Assembly: GCA_021798855.1 (NCBI GenBank)
Contig: JAJZBP010000057.1
Location: 1 to 8,753 of the forward strand
Direction: 5' to 3'
Origin: Bacillota bacterium
GTDB lineage: Bacteria > Bacillota > Sulfobacillia > JAJZIM01 > JAJZBP01
Length of the DNA stretch: 8,753 bases
Shown: positions 1 through 7,488 of the stretch, in pieces
Position numbering within the stretch: position 1 is the first letter of the stretch
Layout: the number at the start of each line of letters is the position of its first letter
The notes under the pieces: model-generated
Databases searched by the model: none
Seen by the model: the letters and a program-made list of their open reading frames with translations, nothing else
Told to the model about the DNA's origin: nothing
Made by a program: the position numbers and the translations under genes

Positions 1-1
1 G

Positions 2-2512
2 CGCGCGGTGGTTGATCAGGCGACCAATGTTGCCATGGAACTTCGTGAATATGCCGGGAACAACGAGGAATTAAGAATTCGGCTTGGACTCGGAAGCCGC
101 TCTTTACCGATTTCCACCCTTCGGGGTCAATATGTTGACAACAAGGAATGGCTCGAAGATCCAACGTCGCTGGCCATTGTTGTGGGTACGGTCGACATGA
201 TCGGTTCCAACCTGCTTTTCGAGGGTTATGGTACGAGCCGAAAGATGCGGCCGTATCATGCTGGCTTACTTGGGGTGGATACGTTGGTAATCCTGGACGA
301 AGCCCATTTGGTTCCGCCTTTCGAGAAACTGCTTGAAAGCATCGCCGAAGGCAGTGCGCAGTTTGGACCAAAGGACGAGGATTACCGAAAGCTTGTTCCT
401 ACCTTTCAGGTTCTCCCGTTATCGGCAACTGGGCGAGTTGCCAAAGTACAAGCAATTACTCTCCAAGACGCAGATTTCGCTGACGAGGGTGTCAAAAAGA
501 GGCTGCATGCGCCAAAGCAACTTTCGCTGATTCCACAGGGTGGGGACAAGTTGGAGGGTGCGCTTGTCAAAGAAGCCTGGAAACTAGCCGACAACGGGGC
601 GCGGGCGATGCGCTGCATTGTCTTTTGCGACAGCCGTAAAGATGCCGAAAGCGTGGAGAAAGCCATAAAGGAACGTGGCAAAAACGATGTGGAAACAGAA
701 CTTTTGGTGGGTGGGCGACGGGTGCATGAGCGCGAACAGACAGCCCAATGGTTGGAAGAACGGGGTTTTATGGCTGGAAGCAGAAGGAAACCAACCAAGA
801 CATCCTTTTTGATGGCAACCTCCGCTGGTGAAGTCGGGATCGACCTTGATGCCGATTGCATGGTTTCGGACCTTGTCGCCTGGGAGCGAATGGTGCAGCG
901 GTTAGGGCGGGTGAACCGCCGGGGAGACGGTGAAGCCACGGTTTCAGTTGTTGTCGAGCCTACACCAGATGATGCTTTGGGAAAGCTTCCGGGGGAACGC
1001 ACGGAAAAGGAAGCAAATGCGGTCAGGAGATGGCATGCCAAGCGGGTGTTGGAGCATCTGCCACGCAAGAACGGCGTTTTTGACGCCAGCCTTGGAGCGA
1101 TTCGTTCTCTTAAATTGAGGGCCGAAGCAGATTCCGAATTGCGAGAAATCCTCGCTGGGGCAACCACACCCCCACCCCTGTACCCGTCACTTTCGCGGGC
1201 ATTGGTTGACGCTTGGGCGATGAATTCCCTCAAGGAACACCCCGGGCGTCCCGCGGTCGCGCCATGGTTGCGTGGCTGGGTTAGCGAAACTCCTCAGACA
1301 ACCGTTATCTGGCGTACTTATCTTCCGGTGCGGCCTGGTGGCCCCATGGCGCCGAAGGAGATCGAGTATTTTTTTGAAGCCGCACCTTTGCAAACGAGCG
1401 AAATGTTGGAGACGGAGACATTTCGAGTCGTCGAGTGGTTGGGTTTTCGAGCGGAGGCGTTGGTTAAAGCAATAAATAGCCAGAAACCGGATGAAAAAAA
1501 GGATCTGCCTAATAGGGACGATATAGTTGCCATAGTCATTGGTCCCGACGGCGAACCGCGCGAAAAATGGTCGGTCACGGCTCTCCTGCCGGATAGCGAT
1601 AATGGGAAGGAAAAGCGAAGAAAGAAACACCTGGAGGAAAAACTTAACGGCTCAACCGTTGTCATAGACGCCAGAATCGGAGGGCTTTCGAACGGGCTTT
1701 TGGATAATCGAGAAGATAATCAGCCCCAAACCATAGATGACGGCACCGCCTGGCTGGTGGCCGACGCGGTGGTGCCTTTCCGCGTACGGAGTGTGGAAGC
1801 AGACTATACTTTGGAAACTGGTAGTCCGTGGAAGGAACGCTTGAGATTGGTTTCCGATTTATCGAAAGAAGATGAACCAACACGATATTTGATCGTGGAG
1901 AAGTGGCAAGACGATTCGGTCACGGAAGAAGATCGATCCATTGGACAAACCCAACTACTGGACGGTAATGGTGGCCATCATGCCATGACGGAGCGCCGAG
2001 TTCGGGAAATGGCTAACCGTTTGAATTTGCCTCCGGAGTTCACTCGGGTGTTAATCTTGGCGGCACGCTTCCACGACGAGGGCAAGCGAGCTAGACGATG
2101 GCAGAAAGCTTTCAATGCAAAAAACGATGGCGATTATGCCAAAACTGGCGGGCCGGTAAACACTTCTTTACTTGACGGCTACCGGCACGAGTTTTGGTCG
2201 CAGATTGTGGCTGCTAAAAGTCCGGATTTTACTGAATTGCAACCTGAACTCCGGGAACTGGCTTTACACCTTATTGCCGCCCACCATGGCTTTGCCCGTC
2301 CCATTATAGGTTTAAATGGCTGTGATAGTTTGCCGCCATCGGCACTTGAAGAACACGCTCGGGAAGTCGTTTTGCGATTCGCTCGGTTACAGAAAAGGTG
2401 GGGTCCGTGGGGGCTGGCTTGGTGGGAGGCACTATTGCGAGCGGCGGACCAGCAGGCCTCCCGGGAGAACGAAGGAACTGCGGCTTTGGTCGAAGCAGGG
2501 GAGGTTGTCTGA
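2..2512 (+). CDS. cas3: Type I-G Cas3 helicase-nuclease, N-terminus cut by window edge
   Basis: Cas3 is recruited to the R-loop, unwinds target DNA with ATP and cuts it. The frame is open to the left edge, so the GTG at 8 is not taken as a start; the first residues (AVVDQA) already lie inside the helicase, and the Walker A motif is missing upstream. Numbering from base 8, I see DEAH at residues 97-100, SAT at 139-141, VFCDSR in the second RecA domain, GEVGIDLD at 274-281 and QRLGR at 297-301. A weakly conserved, charged middle section follows. The HD nuclease is at the C-terminus: HH 657-658, HD 689-690, H727, HHG 759-761 and D814. Helicase before HD is the reverse of most Cas3 proteins and is typical of type I-G. 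The TGA stop overlaps the csb3 ATG by one base. The assignment is very secure; only the missing N-terminus is unknown. Confidence 0.95.
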   Translation, partial: RAVVDQATNVAMELREYAGNNEELRIRLGLGSRSLPISTLRGQYVDNKEWLEDPTSLAIVVGTVDMIGSNLLFEGYGTSRKMRPYHAGLLGVDTLVILDEAHLVPPFEKLLESIAEGSAQFGPKDEDYRKLVPTFQVLPLSATGRVAKVQAITLQDADFADEGVKKRLHAPKQLSLIPQGGDKLEGALVKEAWKLADNGARAMRCIVFCDSRKDAESVEKAIKERGKNDVETELLVGGRRVHEREQTAQWLEERGFMAGSRRKPTKTSFLMATSAGEVGIDLDADCMVSDLVAWERMVQRLGRVNRRGDGEATVSVVVEPTPDDALGKLPGERTEKEANAVRRWHAKRVLEHLPRKNGVFDASLGAIRSLKLRAEADSELREILAGATTPPPLYPSLSRALVDAWAMNSLKEHPGRPAVAPWLRGWVSETPQTTVIWRTYLPVRPGGPMAPKEIEYFFEAAPLQTSEMLETETFRVVEWLGFRAEALVKAINSQKPDEKKDLPNRDDIVAIVIGPDGEPREKWSVTALLPDSDNGKEKRRKKHLEEKLNGSTVVIDARIGGLSNGLLDNREDNQPQTIDDGTAWLVADAVVPFRVRSVEADYTLETGSPWKERLRLVSDLSKEDEPTRYLIVEKWQDDSVTEEDRSIGQTQLLDGNGGHHAMTERRVREMANRLNLPPEFTRVLILAARFHDEGKRARRWQKAFNAKNDGDYAKTGGPVNTSLLDGYRHEFWSQIVAAKSPDFTELQPELRELALHLIAAHHGFARPIIGLNGCDSLPPSALEEHAREVVLRFARLQKRWGPWGLAWWEALLRAADQQASRENEGTAALVEAGEVV
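2497..2504 (+). promoter_or_regulatory. Ribosome binding site that sets the csb3 start
   Basis: AGGGGAGG lies inside the end of cas3, seven bases before the ATG at 2512. It supports starting csb3 there, and not at the upstream in-frame GTG or ATG codons within cas3 (from 2398). Confidence 0.7.
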
Positions 2513-3447
2513 TGGCCGAGGCCACTATTCCGGTGAATCTCCTCAATCCCGGGCAAGTATTTGCCTGTTTGGGCTTCCTTGAAGCCGCCGATGTTTTACT
2601 TGGTGACGCTGAAGGAAAGTTTGATTGGGCTGATGAGACCAACGTGCGCTTCCTACTTCACGCGCTGGGCGCGGAGAACCCGTTCCAAGTCGTACTTGGG
2701 TTTCTAAAGGAAGCTAAGATTCGCCGTTGCGCGCCCACCGGATACCGGGAAAAACCATCAAAGGGAAACCATTCAACAAAGGAGGCTGATGAGGAGGACA
2801 AGGCAGAACCTTTTGAACTTGTGATCACCGAATGTTTTCCGAAGCGCCATGGCGAACCAATGGCACTCCCCATTAGGTTGGAATCCGATGCCAACCTGTC
2901 CATGAGCATCGGTCATTGGGCTGATGGTTCAAGCCGTAAGGACTTTAAGCTTTATGCGGGGAATCGTTCTGCCGCCAAGATTGCGTGGGATATGCTACGC
3001 GGCACGCGCAAGAAGCCTGGTAAGAAACAGAAGGTGGGTGATTTAATCACCAAAGGAGTTGCCGACCTCTGGGAGCAGGCCGCCGGAGATTTGGTGGCCA
3101 ATCCCCTCAATGTCCTCACGCCGTTGGGAGGTACCTTCAACTTTGATGCTAGGAAAAACTGGACAACCATAGATGCGGGTTACTCACCGGACAAGCAGAA
3201 ACACAAGCTTGGTGCGTCGCCGGTGGTGGAAATACTTGCAGCCCTAGGCTTGGAGCATGCGAGGCCAAGGGTTGATGGGCACTTGACTCGCTACGGCGCG
3301 TGGGGTGGTTTCTTGCCGCCCATCCTTGCCCGACCAGCTCTTGCCGGGAGCGAAGTCGGGGTACCAGTACGAAGATTTAGTTTTACCCTTGGAAAGTCGG
3401 GAGAGAACAGGATCGCCACATTCGCCCAAGAGGAGGAAAATTTATGA
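2512..3447 (+). CDS. csb3: Type I-G CRISPR protein Csb3 (GSU0052-like, small Cas8-type subunit)
   Basis: This is a 311-residue protein in the position of Csb3 (also called Cas8u2/Cas8g-like), between cas3 and csb1, as in the Geobacter locus. I recognise the family from the N-terminal stretch NLLNPGQVFACLGFLEAAD (about residues 9-27), a later FNFDARKNW...DAGYSPD block (about 211-227) and an aromatic-basic end (RRFSFTLG). The family is thought to supply the large or small subunit role in the interference complex; I see no catalytic motif. Residues about 80-100 form a hydrophilic, charged segment that is probably a loop. The start is the ATG of TGATG, one base into the cas3 stop, with a good ribosome binding site; a longer frame to 2398 exists but would lie inside cas3. 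The end overlaps csb1 by four bases (ATGA). Family assignment is fairly firm; the molecular role is inferred from the family. Confidence 0.82.
   Translation: MAEATIPVNLLNPGQVFACLGFLEAADVLLGDAEGKFDWADETNVRFLLHALGAENPFQVVLGFLKEAKIRRCAPTGYREKPSKGNHSTKEADEEDKAEPFELVITECFPKRHGEPMALPIRLESDANLSMSIGHWADGSSRKDFKLYAGNRSAAKIAWDMLRGTRKKPGKKQKVGDLITKGVADLWEQAAGDLVANPLNVLTPLGGTFNFDARKNWTTIDAGYSPDKQKHKLGASPVVEILAALGLEHARPRVDGHLTRYGAWGGFLPPILARPALAGSEVGVPVRRFSFTLGKSGENRIATFAQEEENL
3431..3436 (+). promoter_or_regulatory. Ribosome binding site of csb1
   Basis: A consensus AGGAGG sits seven bases before the ATG at 3444, inside the last codons of csb3. It is the strongest such site in the window, fitting the need for many copies of the backbone protein, and it favours this ATG over the in-frame ATGs at codons 5 and 8. 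Confidence 0.8.
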
Positions 3448-4568
3448 GTACCGCGATGGAAGGAATGACCGACACACCGAGGATCACCGAAAACATCCTG
3501 GATGAATGGGCAACCAGCACCCACGGACCGGTGGCACTTCACGTTAAGCAGCAATTATTGCCGGTCGAAAGTGAAGAGGGAGTTGTGTTTCCGCCCACGT
3601 ATGCCAACATCGGTTACAACTGGGACACCCTTTCAGACGGCACGAAAATGGCGATGATTGACAACGTCGGTTCGCAAGCCAACCGAATGGAACCAATCTT
3701 CATGACCGGTGAATTGGCTGCGTTGGTGCCGCAAATTGAAATCAAGATTAATGACTCCAGCCGATATTCGCTTCTGCAACTGCCCCATCGGAGCGCGGAT
3801 GCGGTTGTTCGGTCCACACCTGAGCTATTACCCGAGATAGAGAAAGCTTTTAAGGCTCTTAGGGATGGAGACGCGTGGCCTCTTTGCAGCATAGCGCCAA
3901 CATCACTGGTATTCGGCGTGTGGGACTCCCGCGGCACCAGCGTAAAACGTCCGCGTTTGGTGCGGGCCATCATTCGGGCTTGGGATGTGGAACTATTTCA
4001 CGCCGCGGCTCAATTCAATTCGGTGTGGAAGGCTTTGAATGAAGAGCAGCAAGATGTTCTGAGGGCTGAGGCAAAAGGCAAGAATAAATTTCAACTCTCC
4101 GATGTTGGACTGGCTGACGTGCCGGCAGTCTTTCGTCCGGATAATAGCCGTGTTCTCGGTGGTGTCTTGGCCAAGGGCCGGATTGATCGAGAGGTCACCG
4201 TAAATTTGGTCGCTTTGCGGGGACTCGTGGGGCGGGATGAGCAACAAACCGAGGAGATTCGCAAGTATTTACTTGGTCTTTCGCTTCTTGCGGCAACGTC
4301 GGACATTGATATGTTCCTGCGGGAAGGCTGCAACTTGCGCTACAAGGGGGAGGATGAATGGTACTCGGTGCCACGTCGGGGAGAACCACAGCGGGTTGAT
4401 TTGGTCTCTGAGGAGGCTCGTGGGTTAATTTTGCAATACGCAACCGCTGCAGCCGAATCCTTTAAACTCAATTGGCCCAAGTCGAGGGAATTCAAATTCG
4501 ACGTCAACGAGGCCAAGAAACTACTGGCGAAAAAGAAGTCGGACGAAAACCCGGCTGAGGGCAACTAA
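3444..4568 (+). CDS. csb1: Type I-G Cas7 backbone protein Csb1
   Basis: Csb1 (GSU0053 family, Cas7 of type I-G) is a RAMP-fold RNA-binding protein that polymerises along the crRNA spacer to form the backbone of the interference complex. The 374-residue length fits the family. Recognisable blocks are VGSQANRMEP at residues 75-84, HRSADAVVRST at 115-125 and FGVWDSRGTSVKRPRLVRA at 157-175; the last has the glycine- and arginine-rich character expected of an RNA-contacting surface. The C-terminus is lysine-rich. The start overlaps the csb3 stop in ATGA and is preceded by a consensus ribosome binding site, so csb3 and csb1 translation is probably coupled. The TAA stop shares one base with the csb2 ATG (TAATG). 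No truncation or odd residue is seen. The family is clear; the details of RNA contact are inferred. Confidence 0.95.
   Translation: MSTAMEGMTDTPRITENILDEWATSTHGPVALHVKQQLLPVESEEGVVFPPTYANIGYNWDTLSDGTKMAMIDNVGSQANRMEPIFMTGELAALVPQIEIKINDSSRYSLLQLPHRSADAVVRSTPELLPEIEKAFKALRDGDAWPLCSIAPTSLVFGVWDSRGTSVKRPRLVRAIIRAWDVELFHAAAQFNSVWKALNEEQQDVLRAEAKGKNKFQLSDVGLADVPAVFRPDNSRVLGGVLAKGRIDREVTVNLVALRGLVGRDEQQTEEIRKYLLGLSLLAATSDIDMFLREGCNLRYKGEDEWYSVPRRGEPQRVDLVSEEARGLILQYATAAAESFKLNWPKSREFKFDVNEAKKLLAKKKSDENPAEGN
4557..4561 (+). promoter_or_regulatory. Ribosome binding site of csb2
   Basis: GAGGG lies six bases before the ATG at 4568, inside the end of csb1, and supports that start in the TAATG overlap. 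Confidence 0.6.
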
Positions 4569-6802
4569 TGTCCTGCGCTATTCTTGCCATTAGCATCCGG
4601 CTGCATGACGGACGCTATCATGGCGAAGGTGACTGGCCACCGTCTCCAGCCCGTCTATTTCAGGCTTTAGTAGCCGGGGCCGGCTTGGCCGGCCCTTTGG
4701 AAGCATGCCATGTGGAAGCGCTTACGTGGCTGGAGAAGTGCGAGTCACCGGTGATAGCCTGTCCCCAAATGGTCAATGGCGGTAAGGTCAGCACCTTCGT
4801 TCCGAATAATGACCTTGACATCAAAGGGGGTGACTTAAGCCGAATTGCAGAAATCCGCACAGCCGAGAAAATCACCAGGCCGCGTATATTCAACGGAAGG
4901 ATTCCCTTTATATATGCCTGGCCCTTTGTTAAAGATGAGCAGGGTGACCGAAGGGCGCGGGTGGTCTGTGATTTGGCGGAACGCCTTTATCAATTCGGAC
5001 GCGGGGTCGATATGGCTTGGGCTTGGGGCCAAATAATCGACAATGAAAGCTTTGAAACAATATTGGCGGAATATTCAGGTGGGATTTATCGTCCTTCAGG
5101 CGGGGGCAGGGGCAAGAAACTGGCATGCCCAAAACCGCGCTCGCTTGACAGCCTTAGAATTCGATATGCCGCCAACAGCCAGCGTTTTAAAGTACTAAAA
5201 AAGAATGAGACGGTTTTCTCCCAGCCACCAAAGCCATTGTTTGCTGATATTGCGTACGAGAGTCCTCCTAGGCGTTTTATTTATGAGTTGCGTGAACGCA
5301 CCAGCAATTCATTCAGGGCGTGGCCACTGGTAGGAGCCTCCAAACTTGTCGTCAGGCTACGCAACGGGGCGGTTGAACGCTTGAAAAAGGCTCTGCCCGG
5401 ACTAGATTCAGAAATTGAGCGTGTGTTGGTGGGGCGCAAAGCTAACGGCGCCGATGCGGGGCCGCTTTCCGCTAGGGTTAAGATTATACCTTTGCCCTCC
5501 ATTGGGCACACCCACGCGGATCGAGGTATTCGCCGCGTTTTAATTGAGGTTCCGGCTGGTTGCCCGTTGCGTGCGGATGATGTGCACTGGGCCTTTTCCG
5601 GCGTAGGTATTGATTATGAGACGGGAGAGGTTATGGATTTTATCCTTACTCCGTCTAAGGATGAAGCCATGCTGGGTCATTACGGAATTACGGATGGCTC
5701 CGGTGCCCGCGTATGGCGCACCGTAACTCCCGTTGCCACTCCAAACTTAGCAACAAGGCATCGTCCTAAATCAAAACAAGCAAGGGATAATGGTAGAAAC
5801 GGAAAAGAACGTGCCGAAGACATAGTATATACGGCGGCGGAGGTTAACCAAGCCTTACGGCATGCGGGGATATTAACCCAGTCAGAGGTAATTCGTGTGC
5901 AACGAGAGCCGTTCGAGACCGGGGGGCAACGCGCGGAGGCATTTGGCGCCGGTACACGTTTTGGGAAAGCTGGGCTTTGGCATGTTGAAATTGAGTTCGA
6001 TGCGCCAGTAACCGGGCCGCTGGTTATAGGAAACGGTCGTTTCCTCGGCCTAGGAGTAATGGCACCGTCACAACCGCTCAAGGGGGTCTATGGATTCCAG
6101 GTGGATGATGGACTTTCAGTGGCGCCGCAACCAGTTGAGATTGCCGGTGCCCTCCGTCGGGCCGTCATAGCGAGGGTGCAAGACGTTATGGGGGACTGGG
6201 TAAGTTTGCCGCCGTTTTTCACGGGTCATGAGAAGGATGGATTACCGGCCCAAACGGAAAAAAATCCCCATTTGACCTTTGTTTTCGACCCGAAGACCAA
6301 GCGGCTATTGATCGTTGCCCCCCATGTCCTTGATCGGCGTGTCTCGCGTGGGGAGTCCTATCTGAGGAATCTGAGGAATTTGGAGGCTGCATTGGCTCAT
6401 TTTCGCGAATTACGCGCCGGGTCCTCGGGTCGGCTAGTGTTGCGCCCGGTTACTGTTGACCGTGATACAGACCCGCTCTTTGCCCCATCGAGGATATGGG
6501 AAAGTGTAACGCCCTACCAGGTTACGCGTCATACTAAAAAAATTGGGGCAGTCGAAGCTTTGATAGCGGATCTGCGAACGGAATGTCGTCGCCGCGGTCT
6601 TCCTGAGCCGCAGGTAACTATTCGTGAAGCGCACGGGTTGCCTGGGACGGGTCTAATTGGCCATGCGCGTTTAATATTTGCGGTAGCGGTTGCGGGACCC
6701 ATTGTTCTCGGGAAAAGTCGCCATCTTGGTGGGGGATTATTTGCAGGTGTGGCTTGCTATATGGAATCTCCTTCTCCAAGCCGGAAGGGACATGAGGATT
6801 GA
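4568..6802 (+). CDS. csb2: Type I-G Cas5-Cas6 fusion protein Csb2
   Basis: Csb2 (GSU0054 family) fuses Cas5, which caps the crRNA 5' handle, to Cas6, which cuts the pre-crRNA at the repeat. It has 744 residues. The N-terminal Cas5 part shows RYHGEGDWPPSPARLFQAL (residues 16-34), a hallmark of the family. The C-terminal half carries two glycine-rich RAMP loops, GPLVIGNGRFLGLG (483-496) and GPIVLGKSRHLGGG (710-723), consistent with the two ferredoxin-like folds of a Cas6. H719 in the second loop is conserved-looking, but I cannot tell whether it is catalytic. A basic, low-complexity stretch near residues 396-420 looks like a linker between the two parts. The start is the ATG of TAATG after csb1. 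The TGA end overlaps the TTG start of the MNT gene by four bases. The family is certain; the exact domain boundary is approximate. Confidence 0.95.
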   Translation: MSCAILAISIRLHDGRYHGEGDWPPSPARLFQALVAGAGLAGPLEACHVEALTWLEKCESPVIACPQMVNGGKVSTFVPNNDLDIKGGDLSRIAEIRTAEKITRPRIFNGRIPFIYAWPFVKDEQGDRRARVVCDLAERLYQFGRGVDMAWAWGQIIDNESFETILAEYSGGIYRPSGGGRGKKLACPKPRSLDSLRIRYAANSQRFKVLKKNETVFSQPPKPLFADIAYESPPRRFIYELRERTSNSFRAWPLVGASKLVVRLRNGAVERLKKALPGLDSEIERVLVGRKANGADAGPLSARVKIIPLPSIGHTHADRGIRRVLIEVPAGCPLRADDVHWAFSGVGIDYETGEVMDFILTPSKDEAMLGHYGITDGSGARVWRTVTPVATPNLATRHRPKSKQARDNGRNGKERAEDIVYTAAEVNQALRHAGILTQSEVIRVQREPFETGGQRAEAFGAGTRFGKAGLWHVEIEFDAPVTGPLVIGNGRFLGLGVMAPSQPLKGVYGFQVDDGLSVAPQPVEIAGALRRAVIARVQDVMGDWVSLPPFFTGHEKDGLPAQTEKNPHLTFVFDPKTKRLLIVAPHVLDRRVSRGESYLRNLRNLEAALAHFRELRAGSSGRLVLRPVTVDRDTDPLFAPSRIWESVTPYQVTRHTKKIGAVEALIADLRTECRRRGLPEPQVTIREAHGLPGTGLIGHARLIFAVAVAGPIVLGKSRHLGGGLFAGVACYMESPSPSRKGHED
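4677..4695 (+). other. GC-rich perfect hairpin near the 5' end of csb2
   Basis: GGGCCGGC pairs with GCCGGCCC around a TTG loop, an eight-base perfect stem lying 109 bases after the csb2 start and followed by only TTT. It encodes an Ala/Gly/Leu-rich stretch (AGAGLAGP), so it may simply be a coding by-product. It could also be a weak attenuator or translation pause in the operon mRNA. Its function is unknown. Confidence 0.3.
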
Positions 6803-7128
6803 AGGCCTTCGCGGATTTAATCAAAGCCCGCGACGAGCGAGTCGCCTACCCGAAAGCCGAGGCCCGCAAAATGGCCGCAATTTTGCGCGGGCAGCCGGAG
6901 GTGGTTGACGTTTTCTTGTTCGGATCCTTGGCGCGCCAGGACGCGACGGCGCAAAGCGATATCGACTTGGCCGTGATCGTGGAGGGCGACAAAAACCGAA
7001 GAATGACCTTGGATGTGGCGTGGCAAGAGTTGTTGGAATCTCTGTCCGATGCACCATTCGATCTGGTGGTGTTTTGGCTCGAAGAAGTTGAAAATTCGAG
7101 GCTGGCGGTCGAAGGGGTGAGAATTTAA
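6799..7128 (+). CDS. MNT-type nucleotidyltransferase antitoxin (MntA-like)
   Basis: This 109-residue minimal nucleotidyltransferase belongs to the family that pairs with HEPN toxins; characterised MntA proteins neutralise HepT by transferring AMP to it. The polymerase-beta signature is complete: G42-S43, then D54-I-D56, with a third acidic residue at D88 in the FDLVVF strand. The catalytic centre therefore looks intact. The start is TTG at 6799, overlapping the csb2 stop by four bases, with GGAAGGGA eight bases before it; an in-frame TGA at 6793 rules out anything earlier. An alternative ATG at 6871, preceded by GAGG, would remove 24 N-terminal residues but keep the active site. The TAA stop abuts the ATG of the HEPN gene, the usual pairing. 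Translation probably depends on csb2. Target and activity are inferred from the family. Confidence 0.92.
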   Translation: MKAFADLIKARDERVAYPKAEARKMAAILRGQPEVVDVFLFGSLARQDATAQSDIDLAVIVEGDKNRRMTLDVAWQELLESLSDAPFDLVVFWLEEVENSRLAVEGVRI

Positions 7129-7475
7129 ATGCAGTTCATCGGCGCGAAGGCGGCGGCCAAGTGGGTGGCCATGGCCGAAATAAATTCTGGAAGAGGCGCG
7201 GGAGGCGGCCGCGGCGGGAAGGTTCCCCATTGCCTGCTACCACTCAGCAGGCGGCGGAAATAGGTCTCAAGGCTTTGTTCATCTTAAACGGGGTGGATTT
7301 CGAATTCACCCATTCGGTGGTGGATTCGGTTGCCGCCCTTGGGACCACCTATCGGGAACTATCTGGATTCCGCCGAGAACCGGCGGCGTTGACCGCTTAC
7401 ATCATCACCGCTCGCTACCCGGACAAACTGACGGGAATCAGCCCCCTGGAGATTAAACCCGAAAAAAATCCCTGA
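7129..7475 (+). pseudogene. Frameshifted HEPN-domain toxin gene (HepT-like partner of the MNT protein)
   Basis: HEPN toxins of MNT pairs are small helical proteins, usually RNases, neutralised by the nucleotidyltransferase. HEPN features lie in successive frames. The ATG at 7129, directly after the MNT stop, begins MQFIGAKAAAKWVAMAE, but that frame ends at TAG 7261. From about 7184 the next frame reads ILEEAREAAAAGRF then IACYHS. From about 7247 a third frame supplies QQAAEIGLKALF, then LTAYIITARYPDKL, ending at TGA 7473-7475. The first two pieces each join to the next by a one-base gain or two-base loss. A further slip at the A7 run (7462-7468) would continue as KEVAKWTIQK, resembling a HEPN tail, to a TGA at 7559-7561. 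No single frame gives the full domain, so the toxin is probably inactive unless these are sequence errors. The GTG-start frame from 7161 has an artefactual N-terminus. Confidence 0.85.
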
Positions 7476-7476
7476 A

Positions 7477-7481
7477 AGAGG
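7477..7481 (+). promoter_or_regulatory. Ribosome binding site of cas4-cas1
   Basis: AGAGG lies seven bases before the ATG at 7489, just after the last HEPN-frame stop. It favours 7489 over the ATG at 7555, which has no such site and lies close to the conserved FAYC motif. Confidence 0.55.
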
Positions 7482-7488
7482 TTGCGAA

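Noticed and set aside
8..10. GTG at 8 as the true start of cas3
   Set aside because: The frame is open to the left edge and the residues here already match the interior of the helicase, after the Walker A motif, which is missing.
406..1233. Long minus-strand open frame of 275 codons opposite cas3
   Set aside because: It lies wholly opposite conserved helicase motifs, its product is Ser/Arg/Ala-rich with no recognisable domain, and it is explained as a shadow of cas3 codon use.
2398..2511. An N-terminal extension of csb3 from 2398
   Set aside because: It would overlap the conserved end of the cas3 HD domain; the ATG at 2512 has a ribosome binding site and begins just before the family-like sequence.
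7161..7475. A 104-codon plus-strand frame starting at GTG 7161 as an intact HEPN gene
   Set aside because: Its first 30 or so residues are Arg/Gly-rich and out of frame with the HEPN N-terminus, which is found in the two other frames; the frame only becomes HEPN-like from QQAAE at about 7247.
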